Under the pieces are notes generated by a model. That model ran no database searches. It was given only the letters and a program-made list of their open reading frames with translations, and had not been told where the DNA came from. From Cephalotus follicularis (Eukaryota > Streptophyta > Magnoliopsida > Oxalidales > Cephalotaceae), in contig BDDD01000173.1 of the NCBI GenBank assembly GCA_001972305.1, positions 703,326 through 767,325 of the forward strand: DNA of 64,000 nt, read 5' to 3'. Below, piece after piece: positions 9,364 through 20,795 of the stretch. The translations under genes and the position numbers were made by a program. Within the stretch, counting starts at the first letter, position 1, and each line of letters starts with the position of its first letter.

Positions 9364-10840
9364 TTGCGAGAGCTGAAATTACAGTTACAAGACCTGATTG
9401 ATAAGGGTTTTTTTAGACCTAGTGTTTCTCCATGGGGTGCGCCTGTGTTTTTTGTCAAGAAGAAGGATGGATCGATGAGGCTTTGCATCGACTACAGAAT
9501 GTTGAACAAGCCAACTATCAAGAACAAGTATCCTTTACCCCACATCGAGGATTTGTTTGACCAGTTGCAAGGATCAAGGGTGTTTTCCAAGCTCGATTTG
9601 AGATCGGGTTATCACCAACTGAGAGTAAAGGAAGGAGACATTGAGAAGACGGCCTTCCGGACACAGTATGGTCATTACGAGTTCTTGGTGATGCCGTTCG
9701 GTGTTACCAATGCATCGGCTGCTTTCATGTCATTGATGAATGATGTATTCCGACCATACCTAGATCACTTTGTCGTAGTATTTATTGATGACATACTGGT
9801 ATATTCAAGGAGTGAGGAGGAACACACTCATCATCTGAGGTTGGTATTGCAGGTTCTCAGAGTGCATCGATTTTATGCCAAGTTTGGCAAGTGCAAATTC
9901 TGGCATGATCATGTGATCTTTCTCGGTCACATCGTATGTGGGGAGGGCTTGACGGCGGTTCCATCAAAGACTGAAGTTATGCAAGACTGGCCGCAACGGA
10001 GAAACGTAACTGAAGTACCCAGTTTTCTTGGCTTGGCGAGGTATTACAGGAGGTTTATCCAGAACTTTTTGAGGATAGCCGTGCCTTTGACTAGACTGAC
10101 CCAGAAAAAGACAATAGTTGTCTAGGACGAAGATTGTGAAGCTAGTTTCCATGATCTGAAGGATCAGTTAGTTTTTGCTCCTATTTTGGCATTACCTGAT
10201 GGTAATGAGGGCTTTGCAGTCTACAGTGATGCATCGGGTAAGGGCTTGGGCTATGGGTTGATGCAGCGAGGCAGAGTAATCGCTTATGCTTCTTGGAAGC
10301 TAAAGCCGTATGAAGAAAACTACCCGACACATGACCTTGAACTTGTAGCTATTATCTTCGCCCTTCAGAAGTGGAGGCACTATCTTTATGGGGCGCAGTT
10401 TGAGATCTTTACAGACCATAAAAGTTAGAAGTACCTGTTCTGTCATGATACACTGAATATGAGACAATGAAGATGGGTAGAATTCTTCAACGATTATGAT
10501 TGTAGTGTTCAGTACCACCCGGGGAAAGCGAATGTGGTCGCTGATGCCTTGAGTCGCAAGGCTATGGTTGCCAGTGCGATGGTGTCGCAATGGAAAATGT
10601 TAGAAGACTTCCAAGAGTGGTTTTCGCTTAATCAGTCACCTGGAGTCTTTATGGCTAGCATGAGAGTACAGCCAGTTTTGCTTGATGAAATAAAGAACGC
10701 TCAAGCACACGATCCTGAATTGCAAAAGATTCGAGAGAATCTGGACTCAGAATCTGATTTTCGGGTACATGCCGATGGTGTCTTAAGATTTCGGGGACGG
10801 GTATGTCTTCCGAATGAACATGGGTTGAAGAGTGAGTTAC
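9364..10840 (+). pseudogene. Element B reverse transcriptase-RNase H, broken
   Basis: Reverse transcriptase starts at the [15 protein letters not shown] block and keeps the catalytic FIDDILVYS with aspartates at 9787-9792. RNase H holds [10 protein letters not shown] (about 10215) and FTDHKS (about 10410). Stops interrupt it at TAG 10123-10125 (TGG in C), TAG 10426-10428 and TGA 10468-10470. All pieces share frame 1, so this part decayed mainly by point mutation. Confidence 0.92.
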
Positions 10841-12099
10841 TTTATCGAGCTCATAAATCTCAGTACAACATTCACCCGGGTAGCACAAAAATGTATCAAG
10901 ACATGAAGAGGGATTACAGGTGGCCTGGCATGAAATGAGAGATCGCCGAGTATGTGGCAAGGTGTTTAACTTACCAGACAGTTAAGGCTGAGCACCAAAG
11001 ACTGGCAGGGTTGCTACAGGCTTTACCAATTCCAGAGTGGAAGTGGGAACATGTTACGATGGATTTTTTTTTGGGTTTTCCTCTGAGTCGGAACCGTCAC
11101 AACGCCGTGTGGGTTATCGTGGATAGACTCACCAAATCAGCGCACTTTCTACCTACACACGTTACTGATTCTGCGAGCAAGCTAGCTTGTTTGTTTGTGA
11201 AGGAGATAGTGAGGCTACGCGGTGTTCCAGTCATCATCGTATGTGATAGAGATGCCATTTTCAATTCCAACTTTTGGAAGAGATTTCAGACAGCTTTCGG
11301 GAGGAAACTGAACCTGAGTAGTGCCTTTCACCCTCAGACCGATGGGCAGTCTGAGCGTACCATCCAGACCTTACAGGATATGCTACGGGCTTGCGTTATC
11401 GACTTTGCTGGTACATGGGAGGATCACATTCCTTTGATAGAGTTTTCTAATAATAATAGCTATCATTCCAGTATCGACGTGGCACCGTTTGAAGCACTGT
11501 ATGAGAGGAAGTGCTGATATCCTGTTTGTTGGGATGAGGTCAGGGAGCGACCTTTAGTCGGGACTGAGTTAGTGGAGGAAACTTCAGAAAAGATCAGGAT
11601 GATTAAAGAAAAGCTGCTTGCTGCTCAGAGCCGGCAGAAGAGCTATGTGGACAGTGTCAAAATGAGGCCTTTGGCCTTCAGTGTTGGTGATCATGTGTTC
11701 TTAAAGGTTTCACCATGGAAGGGCGTGCAAAGGTTAGGGAAAAAGGGCAAATTAGCTTCGCGCTATGTTGATCCTTTTGAAATTTTGGAGAGAGTTGGAA
11801 AGTTAGCCTACCAGCTTGCCTTACCTCATGCACTGTCAAACGTGCACGGCGTCTTCCATGTGTCTATGCTGAGGAGATATATCCTGGACCTGTCACATGT
11901 CCTGGATTATGAAGCTATTCCTGTACGAGATGACTTATCTTGTGAAGAGTTGCTTGTGCGGATTCTAGATTGGAAGACGCAGATTTTGAGGAATCGAACC
12001 ATCTCCATGGTCAAGGTTCAATGGCAGTTCCACCGACCGGATGAAGCCACGTGGGAACATGAGGATCATATCCAGGAGCGTTACTCGCACTTGTTCTAG
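10840..12099 (+). pseudogene. Element B integrase with chromodomain-like end, broken
   Basis: The HHCC zinc finger is around 10850-10975, with the first Cys pair changed (CLTYQ in place of CLTCQ). TGA at 10936-10938 breaks it. The D,D-35-E core runs from MDFFLGFPLSRNRH (11059) through VCDRDAIF to [11 protein letters not shown], and TGA 11515-11517 follows. The C-terminal part (from 11572) has the FLKVSPWKGV motif and ends in a chromodomain-like stretch, VKVQWQFHRPDEATWE, as in Tekay/Del-type chromoviruses, which is thought to direct integration to marked chromatin. The end is TAG 12097-12099, near the 3' LTR as expected. Confidence 0.92.
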
Positions 12100-12131
12100 T
12101 ATTTTTTTTAATTTCGAGGACGAAATTCTTT

Positions 12132-12145
12132 GAAGGAGGGGTGGA
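12132..12145 (+). promoter_or_regulatory. Polypurine tract, element B
   Basis: GAAGGAGGGGTGGA lies directly before the 3' LTR start TGTAACGCCC. It primes plus-strand DNA synthesis. Confidence 0.9.
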
Positions 12146-12339
12146 TGTAACGCCCGGGATTTTCATATGTTGTAATTTCACGATGTAAATGTACTTTTAT
12201 TGTGGAATTAATAAAATGATGGACTTTCCGACCTTGATGATGTTTTCCAAACTCTAATGATGTTGATTTTGGAGTATGAATGTTAAAGAAATGTTAAAAG
12301 TGTAAGGTTAAGTCAAAACGGCGCAATTTGGAGGCTAAA

Positions 12340-12440
12340 GTGTCGACTCCTTGAGTGGGCCGTTGACGCCTAAGTAATTAAAATGCGCGCTTAATTCAAA
12401 CACATAAGCGTCGACGTCTGCATGTAAACGTCGATGCTTT
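12340..12440. repeat. GCGTCGACG-type cluster 1, B 3' LTR
   Basis: Four or five degenerate copies of GCGTCGACGC-like palindromes (GTGTCGACTCC, CGTTGACGCC, GCGTCGACGTC, CGTCGATGC) about 200 bp from the LTR start, in the U3 position. Confidence 0.8.
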
Positions 12441-12943
12441 GCGGCATGGTTCTGGTATACATAAACAGCAGATAGACGTGGTGCTCGGAGGCATATTCAT
12501 TCCATTCTTCAAGCGCCCTCACATGCGTTTTATGACATGTTGAGCATGCATTGAGATTCCCTGACTTACCAGGACTTGAAAAGCACTGAAGAGAGAAAGA
12601 ATCTCTGAGTGCATGGCCTGTGAGGAGGAAGAATGCAACACCTGTTGTGTCAGGCCTGCATGAAGGAGAGAGACTTGAACTGGTGGGCATATGCAGATGA
12701 GACAAAGATGAAATCTGCATAACGTTGACTCTCTCACCTTCCTCTCAGTTGTTACTGATAGAAGAAGAAACCAGAGTCTGAGAGAGAGATAGAGAGTAGA
12801 AAAATTAGAGAGAGAAAAGTTCAAACTCCATTGTTGGGCAAGGGAGAACTTGGAGCTAGGAAAACAACTGTGGAGAGAACCAGGGAGCTTTTAGGCCGAA
12901 CCTGGGGACTCAAAGTGACTGATTAGATACTAAAAGAGGTGGA

Positions 12944-12977
12944 CTTTTGGCTTCTAACTTGAGGCCAGAGGTAGGGG
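12944..12977 (+). promoter_or_regulatory. TAACTT-loop hairpin and GGTAGGGG (element B)
   Basis: Stem 12944-12954 and 12961-12971 pairs over 11 positions with three G-U pairs around the loop TAACTT. GGTAGGGG overlaps the stem end. The stem sequence (GGCTTC/GAGGCC core) differs from C and D while pairing is kept. Confidence 0.55.
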
Positions 12978-13195
12978 AAGCCATACTTGTATTTTGTGTT
13001 CAATATTTGTGTTGTCCAGTGATGTTTATGCATGGATTGCATGGCCTGTTGAACTATTTTTGGTCACTGAAATTATGCCATGTTGTACTGGTGATGTAAT
13101 ATGATGTTGCATGTCAGTTTTCTGGACTTTATACATGTTGGATTGCATGCTATTGTTGTGGAAATGTCACTGTTTGGTAACGTCGTGAGGAAGAA

Positions 13196-13412
13196 GACGA
13201 CTGATGCTTGAAACCGTCGACGCCTTTGGTAAGCGTCGACGCTTTGTACTGTGAACTGCATTTTATATACTGAATACGTTTTAAACGTCGACGCCTATGG
13301 GAGGAGACATCAACGCCTAGGTACTAGAAAGCGCTGACGCTATGGGACTGAATGTCGATGCTTAAAGGACATAAGCGTCGACGCCTAAGTAAAAACGCCG
13401 ATGCTTTAGAGT
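13196..13412. repeat. GCGTCGACGC-type cluster 2, B 3' LTR
   Basis: About eight copies of AAGCGTCGACGCTT-like units, several decayed (ATCAACGCC, GCGCTGACGC, GTCGATGC), lie downstream of the presumed transcription start. Confidence 0.85.
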
Positions 13413-15022
13413 CCTGTTTGGACAGATTTCACGATTTTGACACCCGACAATCCCGATTTCGCTTAGGATGCATTTGAGCATTTGTATGCATTGCATATGC
13501 ACTGTTTACAGCCTGTTTATTGACTGATTATAAACTACTGATGATTTCTAGATGACTATGTTAATTTAGAAATGCATATGTGAAATTGAAAATGACTATT
13601 TCGAATACAAAATAGATATTTGATAATAACACATTTTCGAACAATTGGAAAGTGATTTCCACCCACTGAACTGTTTAAAAGTATTTTCCACAACTTAAAA
13701 TACATATTTTAAATGTTTATGACTCTTGAAAACATTTTGAAATGAACTGCCTGTTGTTGATCTAACGATCATTACTGTACTGTTCACTGCACTGTTTACT
13801 GTGACTATTCCCTGTTTGCTCTGTGAATTTTATGTGGTTGTGCTTGAGCCACTAGTTGCATGGTGGAGACTGTCAGCGCCGGCTACTGGTAGGGTTGAGC
13901 TAGGAGCCAGGAGTTGGCTGGGTAACTCACTGTACTCTACTGTTATCTTGCTTGGTTGCCTGGAGTAGGGACAAAAGTGGTAGTGTAACGTGGGGCTAGG
14001 GGTTGGCGGCATTACACATACTGCCTGCCTCTTTGTGGTCCCTTTGTGGACTTACTGTACTGTTTACTGGTCATGTTCGGACACTACTGTGCCTCTTTGA
14101 TGTAGCTCTGGCCGGACTACCACTGTACTGTTGTTGCATACATATATTTTCTTATATGTTCTTACAGATATTTTTCCGTAATGCTAAATCATATATATAT
14201 TTTCATATATATATAAACTGGTATTTGTACTGTACTGCATCATCTGTGCATACATCACATGACATGCATGTAAGAGTGGTCCCAAACTACTTTTATGACT
14301 TAGCCGAGTGAGGACAAAGGCTAACCCCCTACTTTACTGGTTGATGCAAAGTATCAGCTAGGGAATCAGCATAGATGAAGTACAAGTTTTATTAATGTTT
14401 TACCAGGGGTTATGTCCCTTTGGGTGTTGTGTACTGTATTTTCCAGTTTACTAGACTTTTGGATGCTACTGCGTCGCCAACTCCTGCCCCAACATCGTGC
14501 CACCTACCTCAGCCCCGGCTTTGGCCAACTCGAAGTAGATGAATGAATCCGATACCCGCATGTGGCAGGTATATCAATCCAGTTTCACACGAAAAGCATC
14601 GCCATCTCCTTGCCCCAACGTCGTGCCACTAGCTTCAGCCCCGGCTCAAGCCGACTCGAAGCAGATGTATCAATCCGAAACACAATCCAACAATCTATGC
14701 AAAATCAATCCTTTTCAAGTAATTTATAAGTGATAAAATACTTGAAATAATACATTTTCCAAAATGTATAACAATCCTTGAAATAACTTTCAATCATTCC
14801 AAAATATACATTTGTCAAAATATACATTTCCGTGTAAAATAATGATTTCATTTAAATCATGAATGCACTTTCAAAATGGTAAAACATTTTAGAAATCTTA
14901 TATGATCCAATTCTTAGTTCAATCCATACAATTATGCAATGCAAATATATGCTCAAACGCATCTAGAGTCGTTTTGGGGTTAACGTACACCATCTAATCG
15001 AAATCGTCCAAAACAGTAGCTT

Positions 15023-15345
15023 AAGCATCGACGTTTAACCTATAGGTGTAGACGCTTATGTCCTTTAAGCGTCGACGCTTCCATCCTTAGCGTCAGCGCT
15101 TACTTCAGAACCTTTACGCATCAATACTTGTCTTTGGCGTCAACGCTCAAGGCATGGACCCTTAAGCGTAAACGCCTTAATCTTCAGCGTCGACGCTTTG
15201 ACGTAGGAACCTCACGTGTCAACGCTTACAAACATTCGTTCCCTTGTTCAATCCCAAGGCGTCAACGTTACCTCTAAGTGTCGATATCATAGCGTATTAC
15301 AGTAAAAGTGTCGACGCTTATCCATCAATCGTCGACGATTAGAGA
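15023..15345. repeat. GCGTCGACGC-type cluster 2, C 3' LTR
   Basis: The densest cluster in the window, with roughly fifteen GCGTCGACGC-like units in 320 bp, some perfect (AAGCGTCGACGCTT near 15065) and many with C-to-T or G-to-A changes. It is downstream of the presumed promoter on the minus strand. Confidence 0.88.
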
Positions 15346-15566
15346 AGCCCAGAAACTTGTTCTTCTCCAACACATCCGAAAAACCAGTAGGATCAACATA
15401 TAAAATGCATACAATCCAGTTCATGTTAAGCTAAAATTATAGCATGCATGGTAGGTTCAATACTCACAGCAACCATAGCATGAAACCAAGAATCCACAAT
15501 CCATAAGCCCATGCATTTCATCAATGAACACTCAATATTATTGAACTCAAATTTGCATGTATAAAT

Positions 15567-15600
15567 CCCCTACCTTTGATTCCAAGTTAGGAATCGAAAG
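15567..15600 (-). promoter_or_regulatory. TAACTT-loop hairpin and GGTAGGGG (element C 3' LTR)
   Basis: On the minus strand CTTTCGATTCC pairs with GGAATCAAAGG, 10 of 11 positions, around the loop TAACTT. GGTAGGGG overlaps the 3' arm. The core GATTCC/GGAATC is a third stem variant. Confidence 0.55.
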
Positions 15601-16079
15601 TCCACCTCTTAAAGTCTGAACAGTAGCTTCTCCATGCTTCTCAGGTCAGGTTTGGTCACTCCAAACTGGTCTAGTGACACCAAGCTTTTACACAGGTCCA
15701 AAAATGGAGTAAAATGGTTTTCTCTCCTCCTATCTCTTCTGATTTCTCACCGTTTCTCTCCTCTTTCTTTTCTTTCTCTCCAGGTAATCTATGAAGGAGG
15801 AGAAAGAAGACACGTTTTATGGTGTTGTGTGTTCCCTCTCTCACTTCCCTTCACCTGCCACACATGCATGGCGTCCCCCTCTCCCCTCACTTGCGCATGA
15901 CACCCAAGTGTCACACTCTTCCTTCCAATTTAGTTACTTCAGGCTTAGGAGTCAGGGTGCATGTTGGTGACATGATATCATGTCCAACACGTCGCTATAG
16001 TCATGTGAAGGCGCCTGAATACCTGCCCCTCATCACGTTCTTCCTGACAGTGGTTTAGACGTGTCTGATTTTCAACATT

Positions 16080-16235
16080 AAGCGTCGACGCTTACCTATA
16101 GCGTCAGCGCTTATATCATTTCACTAATTGGCGTCGACGCTTTCACTTGGTGTCGACGTTTTCCGTGCATGTCTTTTACGCGCGCAATTGCATTCTTTGG
16201 CGTCGACGCTTTGTTTCTAGGCATCGATGCTTAGG
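16080..16235. repeat. GCGTCGACGC-type cluster 1, C 3' LTR
   Basis: About six units in the U3 position, 150-300 bp from the LTR start, matching the placement of the first cluster in B. Confidence 0.85.
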
Positions 16236-16382
16236 CCAGTTTCTTGCATTCTACATCAATCCAATACTCTTAACATCCCTTACTCAAATTTCAACACAAT
16301 AAATTGGAAAATTCATCATTTTATTAATTCATATTTCAATTACAATGAGAAATACAATGGATGGAAATCCAAGGCATTACTA

Positions 16383-16398
16383 TCCTCCCCCCTTCAAA
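16383..16398 (-). promoter_or_regulatory. Polypurine tract, element C
   Basis: On the minus strand TTTGAAGGGGGGAGGA precedes the C 3' LTR, with a sequence like the B tract. Confidence 0.85.
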
Positions 16399-16497
16399 GA
16401 AATTCATCGTCGAATTTTAACATCTCTAGAATAAATGAGGGTAGCGTTCACGGATATTATCTTCACGTTCCCATGTTGCTTCATCAGGACGATGAAA

Positions 16498-17560
16498 CTA
16501 CCACTGAACCATCACTGTAGGAATGGTCTGGTTCCTCAAAACTTGAGTCTTCCAATCAAGAATCCTCGCAGGTAATTCCTCGCAAGACAGATCATGCCAC
16601 ACTGGAATCGAGTCATAATCCAAGATATCTGATGGATCTCGGATATAACCTCGTAACATTGATACATGGAAGACGTCATTTACATTTGATAGCGCAAGAG
16701 GTAAGGCGAGATGATATGCCACCTCCCCAACTCTCTCTAGAATCTCGAAAGGACCAATGTAGCGTAGGGCTAATTTGCCCTTATTCCCGAATCTTTGCAC
16801 ACCCTTCCAAGGAGAAACTTTCAAAAACACATGATCCCCAATATCAAAAGTTAAGGGTCTCCTTTTCAAATAGTCGACATAGCTCTTCTGCCAACTCTGA
16901 GATGCAAGTAACTTCTCCTTAATAACCTTGACCTTCTCAGAAGTCTCCTCAACTAGATCTGACCAAAGCAATTATCGTTCACCAACCTCATCCCTATAGA
17001 TGGGTGATCTACACTTCCTTTGGTAAAGAGCCTCGTATGGAGCCATACAAATACTCAAATGATAGTTGTTATTGTACGAAAACTCTATCAAGGGAATATG
17101 ATCTTCCCAAGTACCAGCGAAGTCGATAACACAAGCTTGGAGCATATCCTCCAAGATCTGGATAGTATGCTCCGACTGCCCATCTGTTTTGTGGGTGAAA
17201 AGTTGTGCTAAGGTTCAGCTTTGTCCCAAAGGCTATCTGAAATCTCTTCCAGAAGTTGGAGGCAAAGATCGACTCCCTATCACATACAATGCTCACCAGA
17301 ACACCATGCAGTCTCACAATCTCCTTTATGTATAACCGAGCCAACTTGCTTACTGAATCTGTGACATGTGTAGGCAGAAAGTGGGCTGATTTTGTGAGTC
17401 TATCAACGATAACCCACACTGCATTATCACGCTTTTGAGTCAGAGGAAAACCCAAAACAAAGTCCATGGTCACGTGTTCCCATTTCCACTCCGCAACTGG
17501 CAATGACTGTAACAACCCTGCCGGCCTTTGGTGTTCAGCCTTGACTCTCTGACAAGTCAA
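16498..17560 (-). pseudogene. Element C integrase, broken
   Basis: Minus-strand pieces: core domain 17560-17069 ([17 protein letters not shown], then [35 protein letters not shown]) with a frameshift after FHPQ; then 17154-16972, with an early stop; then the C-terminal part 16971-16498 (VDYLKRRPLTFDIGDHVFLKVSPWKGV and SNVNDVFHVSMLRGY), ending near QTIPTVMVQW before a stop that cuts the chromodomain-like tail. Domain order and residues match element B. Confidence 0.9.
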
Positions 17561-19200
17561 GCACTTGGCAACATCTCAGCAATCTCCCATTTCATACTGG
17601 GCCACCAATAATTCAGCTTCATATCCTGATACATATTCATGCTACCAGGATGAATACTATACCGAGATTTATGAGCTTCAGAAAGTAATACATCCTTCAA
17701 CCCATCTTCATCTAGTAGACAAACCCATCCTCGAAATCTCAGTATACCATCATAACACACCTAGAAGTCAGACTCCGATCCTAGATTCTCTCGAATCTTT
17801 TGCAATTCAAGATCATATTGAGCATTTTTAATCTCATCAAGCAATGCTAGCTGTGCTCGAAGACTAGCAACAAAAATACCAGGTGACTGTGTGAATGGAG
17901 TCCACCTTTGAAGATCTTCGAATAACCTCCACTGAGACACCATCGTGCTGGCTATGATAGCTTTGTGGCTCAGCGCATCAGCGACCACATTCGCTTTCCT
18001 AGGATGGTACTGGATGCTACAATCGTAATCATTAAAGAACTCCACCCATCTACGCTGCCTCATGTTTAGTGCATCTTGGCAGAACAAGTACCTCAAACTC
18101 TTGTGATCAGTGAATATCTTAAACTGTGCTCCATACAAATAATGTCTCCATTTCTGAAGAGCAAACACTATCGCTGCCAATTCAAGATCATGCGTCGGGT
18201 AATTATCCTCATATGGCTTTAGCTTCCGCAAAGCATAGGCAATCACTCCACCCAATTGCATCAGTACGCAACCCAAACCTTTTCCTGAAACATCACTGTA
18301 CACTACAAAATCCTTGTTACCATCAGGTAATGCCAAGATAGGAGTGAAAATCAACCGATCCTTCAACTCTTCAAAACTAGCTTCATAATCCTCATCCCAG
18401 ATAAACAAGGTTTTCTTCTGGGTCAACTGTGTCAGTGGTTTGGCTATTCTTGCGAAATTCTGAATGAACATCCGATAATAACCTGCCAATCCAAGAAAAC
18501 TGCACACCGTAGTTATATTATTTGGTTGTGGCCAATCCCGCACAGCCTCGGTCTTTGACGGATCCACCGCCAAACCCTCTCCAGACACTATGTGACCAAG
18601 AAAGATCACATGATCAAGCCAAAATTCACATTTACCGAACTTGGCATACAACTACTGTTCTTTGAGAATCTATAGGACTAATCTCAGGTGGTACGTATGC
18701 TCCTCCTCACTCCTCGAATACACCAATATATCATCAACGAATACAACGACAAGCTGGTCTAGGTATGGTCGGAACACATCATTCATAATCGACATGAATG
18801 CTACCGGTGCATTGGTGACAACAAACGGCATTACCAGAAACTCATAATGACCATACCGTGTTCGGAAGGCAGTCTTCTCAATATCTCCTTCCCGTACCCT
18901 CAACTGATGATAACCCGAACTCAAATCGAGTTTAGAGAACACCCTCGATCCTTGTAACTGATCGAACAATTCCTCAATGTGTGGAAGAGGATATTTGTTC
19001 TTAACCATTGCCTTATTCAACATTCGATAATCGAGGCAAAGTCTTACCGACCCATCCTTCTTCTTCACAAACAAAACTGGTGCACCCCATGGAGAAACAC
19101 TGGGTCGAACGAAGCCCTTGTCGATCAAGTCTTGCAACTGTAATTTCAATTCCCTCAACTCTGCATGAGCCATTCTATAAGGTGCCTTAGAAATAGGAGC
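17561..19200 (-). pseudogene. Element C reverse transcriptase-RNase H, broken
   Basis: Reverse transcriptase lies in 19200-18600 on the minus strand: [27 protein letters not shown], the altered [12 protein letters not shown] and catalytic [18 protein letters not shown] near 18735. Two TAG codons near 18655-18672 replace CAG codons seen in relatives. RNase H continues to 17761 ([21 protein letters not shown]), where the usual Ala of SDAS is Val. The integrase zinc-finger part starts at 17760. The frame is otherwise long, making this one of the better-preserved RT-RH regions. Confidence 0.92.
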
Positions 19201-19930
19201 CGTACCAGGTATCAGATCGATAACGAACTCCATATTCTTTTTCAGTGGCAACAACTCCAAGTCTGCAGGAAACACATCGAAAAATTCACTTACAACAGGA
19301 ATTTCCTCAATACTCAATCCTTTCTCCTTCCTTCGGTCAATCATGTAAGCCAGATATCCTTTGCATCCCTTCTCAAGATACCTCGATGCACGAATGAAGG
19401 ATATAATCGACGTAGAAAACCCTCTGTCTCCCTTAAACTGGAAGGTACTACCATCGGGCAGACAAAAATCCACCGTCTTGCTGTAACAGTCCATACTAGC
19501 GCAATGAGCTGACAGGCAATCCATACCCAAGATCACATCAAAGTCACGAATGGGTAACACAATCAAATCCGCATACAATGAAATGCCTGCCATAGATATC
19601 TCACAACTCCTATACACGGTACCTGTACACATGGAATCTCCAGCAGGTGTACTCACGTCAAGCATATATGCAATACAGTCAGGTGCTACATCTAAGCATG
19701 ATGCAAATCATGAGGCAATAAATGAATGTGATGCCCCAGGGTCCATCAATACTCTAGCAGAAAAACCATAAACATACAGCGTACCTCCAATGACAAAAGT
19801 ACATTCTGGAACTTCTGTCTGTGTAAGAGTGAAAACTCTACCTTCAATGACGCCCTTGCCGGTATCCCTCCGCTGCGACGATCCAGCTGTGGCACCACTA
19901 CCACTCGCAGTTCCAGTAGGTACTGTCACC
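19200..19930 (-). pseudogene. Element C protease and linker
   Basis: On the minus strand the protease motif VLMDPGASHSFIAS is intact near 19750. After a stop the frame resumes with [12 protein letters not shown] and [16 protein letters not shown], then the linker [20 protein letters not shown]. It would cleave Gag-Pol. The break falls about 10 codons after the active site, close to where A is also broken. Confidence 0.85.
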
Positions 19931-20795
19931 TATCCCCTAGGGCAATCCCTCAAAACATGGCCATATTCCCCACACCTCAAGCATAGTTCATTCATCTTCC
20001 AACAATCCTTCTGCTGGTGACCCGCACGACCACAATGAACACAAACTCCAACTCTCGCATTACTCCCCTGACAAGGAGTACCATGAGTAGTAGTCTGCTG
20101 AGATCTGTTCTTTGATGATTTCGTTGGAGAACCACTACCATGTCACCTTGATGAAGCTAGCCTAGACTGTGTAGAGGTCTGTCTAGCCTGCTGTGTTCGG
20201 GCCCTCTCAGCACAGTCTTCCTTTGATATACTTTCCAACAATCTGGCCTTCTTAGCAACATGTACAAAGGTCCCCAATTCCATAGCTCTAATCTTTGACC
20301 GAAGATCTGGCCGTAAACCTCTCAAGAACCTCCGAATTTTCTTCTCTTCATCAGCTACCAGATAGGTTGAGTGTCTGGCTAGCTCAATAAATCTGGCATG
20401 GTATTCGGCCACAGTCATGTCACCCTGACGCAACTCCAAGAGTTCCGTCTTTCTCCGTTCCCACTCAATCCGGGTACATAGGTCTCAAGGAATTCCTGAA
20501 GAAACCTCTCCCAAGTGCTATCTAGCCCCTGAACTCCCACTTCGCCTCGACCATCTCCCACCAGTGAGTGGCCTCGCCCCATAATCAGTACATAGCAAAC
20601 TTCAACTTTTTGTCATCGGTACAATCCATCACTTCAAAAATCTTGTCTAGGTCCTGCAACCACCTCTCGGCAATAGTAGCATCAAGCTCTCCATTGAAAC
20701 AGGAGGATTCTACCTCATGAATCATTCAAGGTTCCTTCCAAACTGGTTGCCATCCTTACGTGGACAATGATCAGGAGCCACCTGTCGAGGCTGAG
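19930..20795 (-). pseudogene. gag: Element C gag, main part, broken
   Basis: Minus-strand gag domain: FGRNLE, then TGA (20722-20724) and TAG (20710-20712), a frameshifted tryptophan-rich region, then MELRQGDMTVAEYHARFIELARHSTYLVADE (20439 downwards). Two zinc knuckles are present near 20045-19960: CVHCGRAGHQQKDC and CLRCGEYGHVLRDC. The TAG sits at the same codon as the B TAG at 7819. The gag start is separated from this part by the LTR piece D1. Confidence 0.88.

Larger units (their letters stand above)
12146..14470 (+). mobile_element. Element B 3' LTR, 3'-truncated
   Basis: It starts TGTAACGCCCGGG at 12146 and runs to 14470, where homology with the 5' LTR (6448-7200) stops at GGATGCTACT. 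The last roughly 230 bp of the LTR, including the TAGTATGGGATG hairpin, are missing. At this point it meets the truncated end of the C 3' LTR in opposite orientation. It contains two GTCGAC clusters on either side of a GA-rich tract and the TAACTT-loop hairpin. Confidence 0.92.
14471..16381 (-). mobile_element. Element C 3' LTR, 3'-truncated
   Basis: Read on the minus strand, the LTR begins next to the polypurine tract at about 16381 (TAATGCC, a decayed TGTAACGCC) and ends abruptly at 14471 within the GGAGT-loop hairpin region. It aligns along its length with the B 3' LTR, including ATTAATAAAATGATG, two GTCGAC clusters and the TAACTT hairpin, so B and C belong to one family. The truncated ends of the two LTRs abut tail to tail. 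Confidence 0.88.

Noticed and set aside
15634-16058. ORFs of 80-90 codons in the C 3' LTR
   Set aside because: Antisense to the LTR and broken in the matching part of the B 3' LTR.
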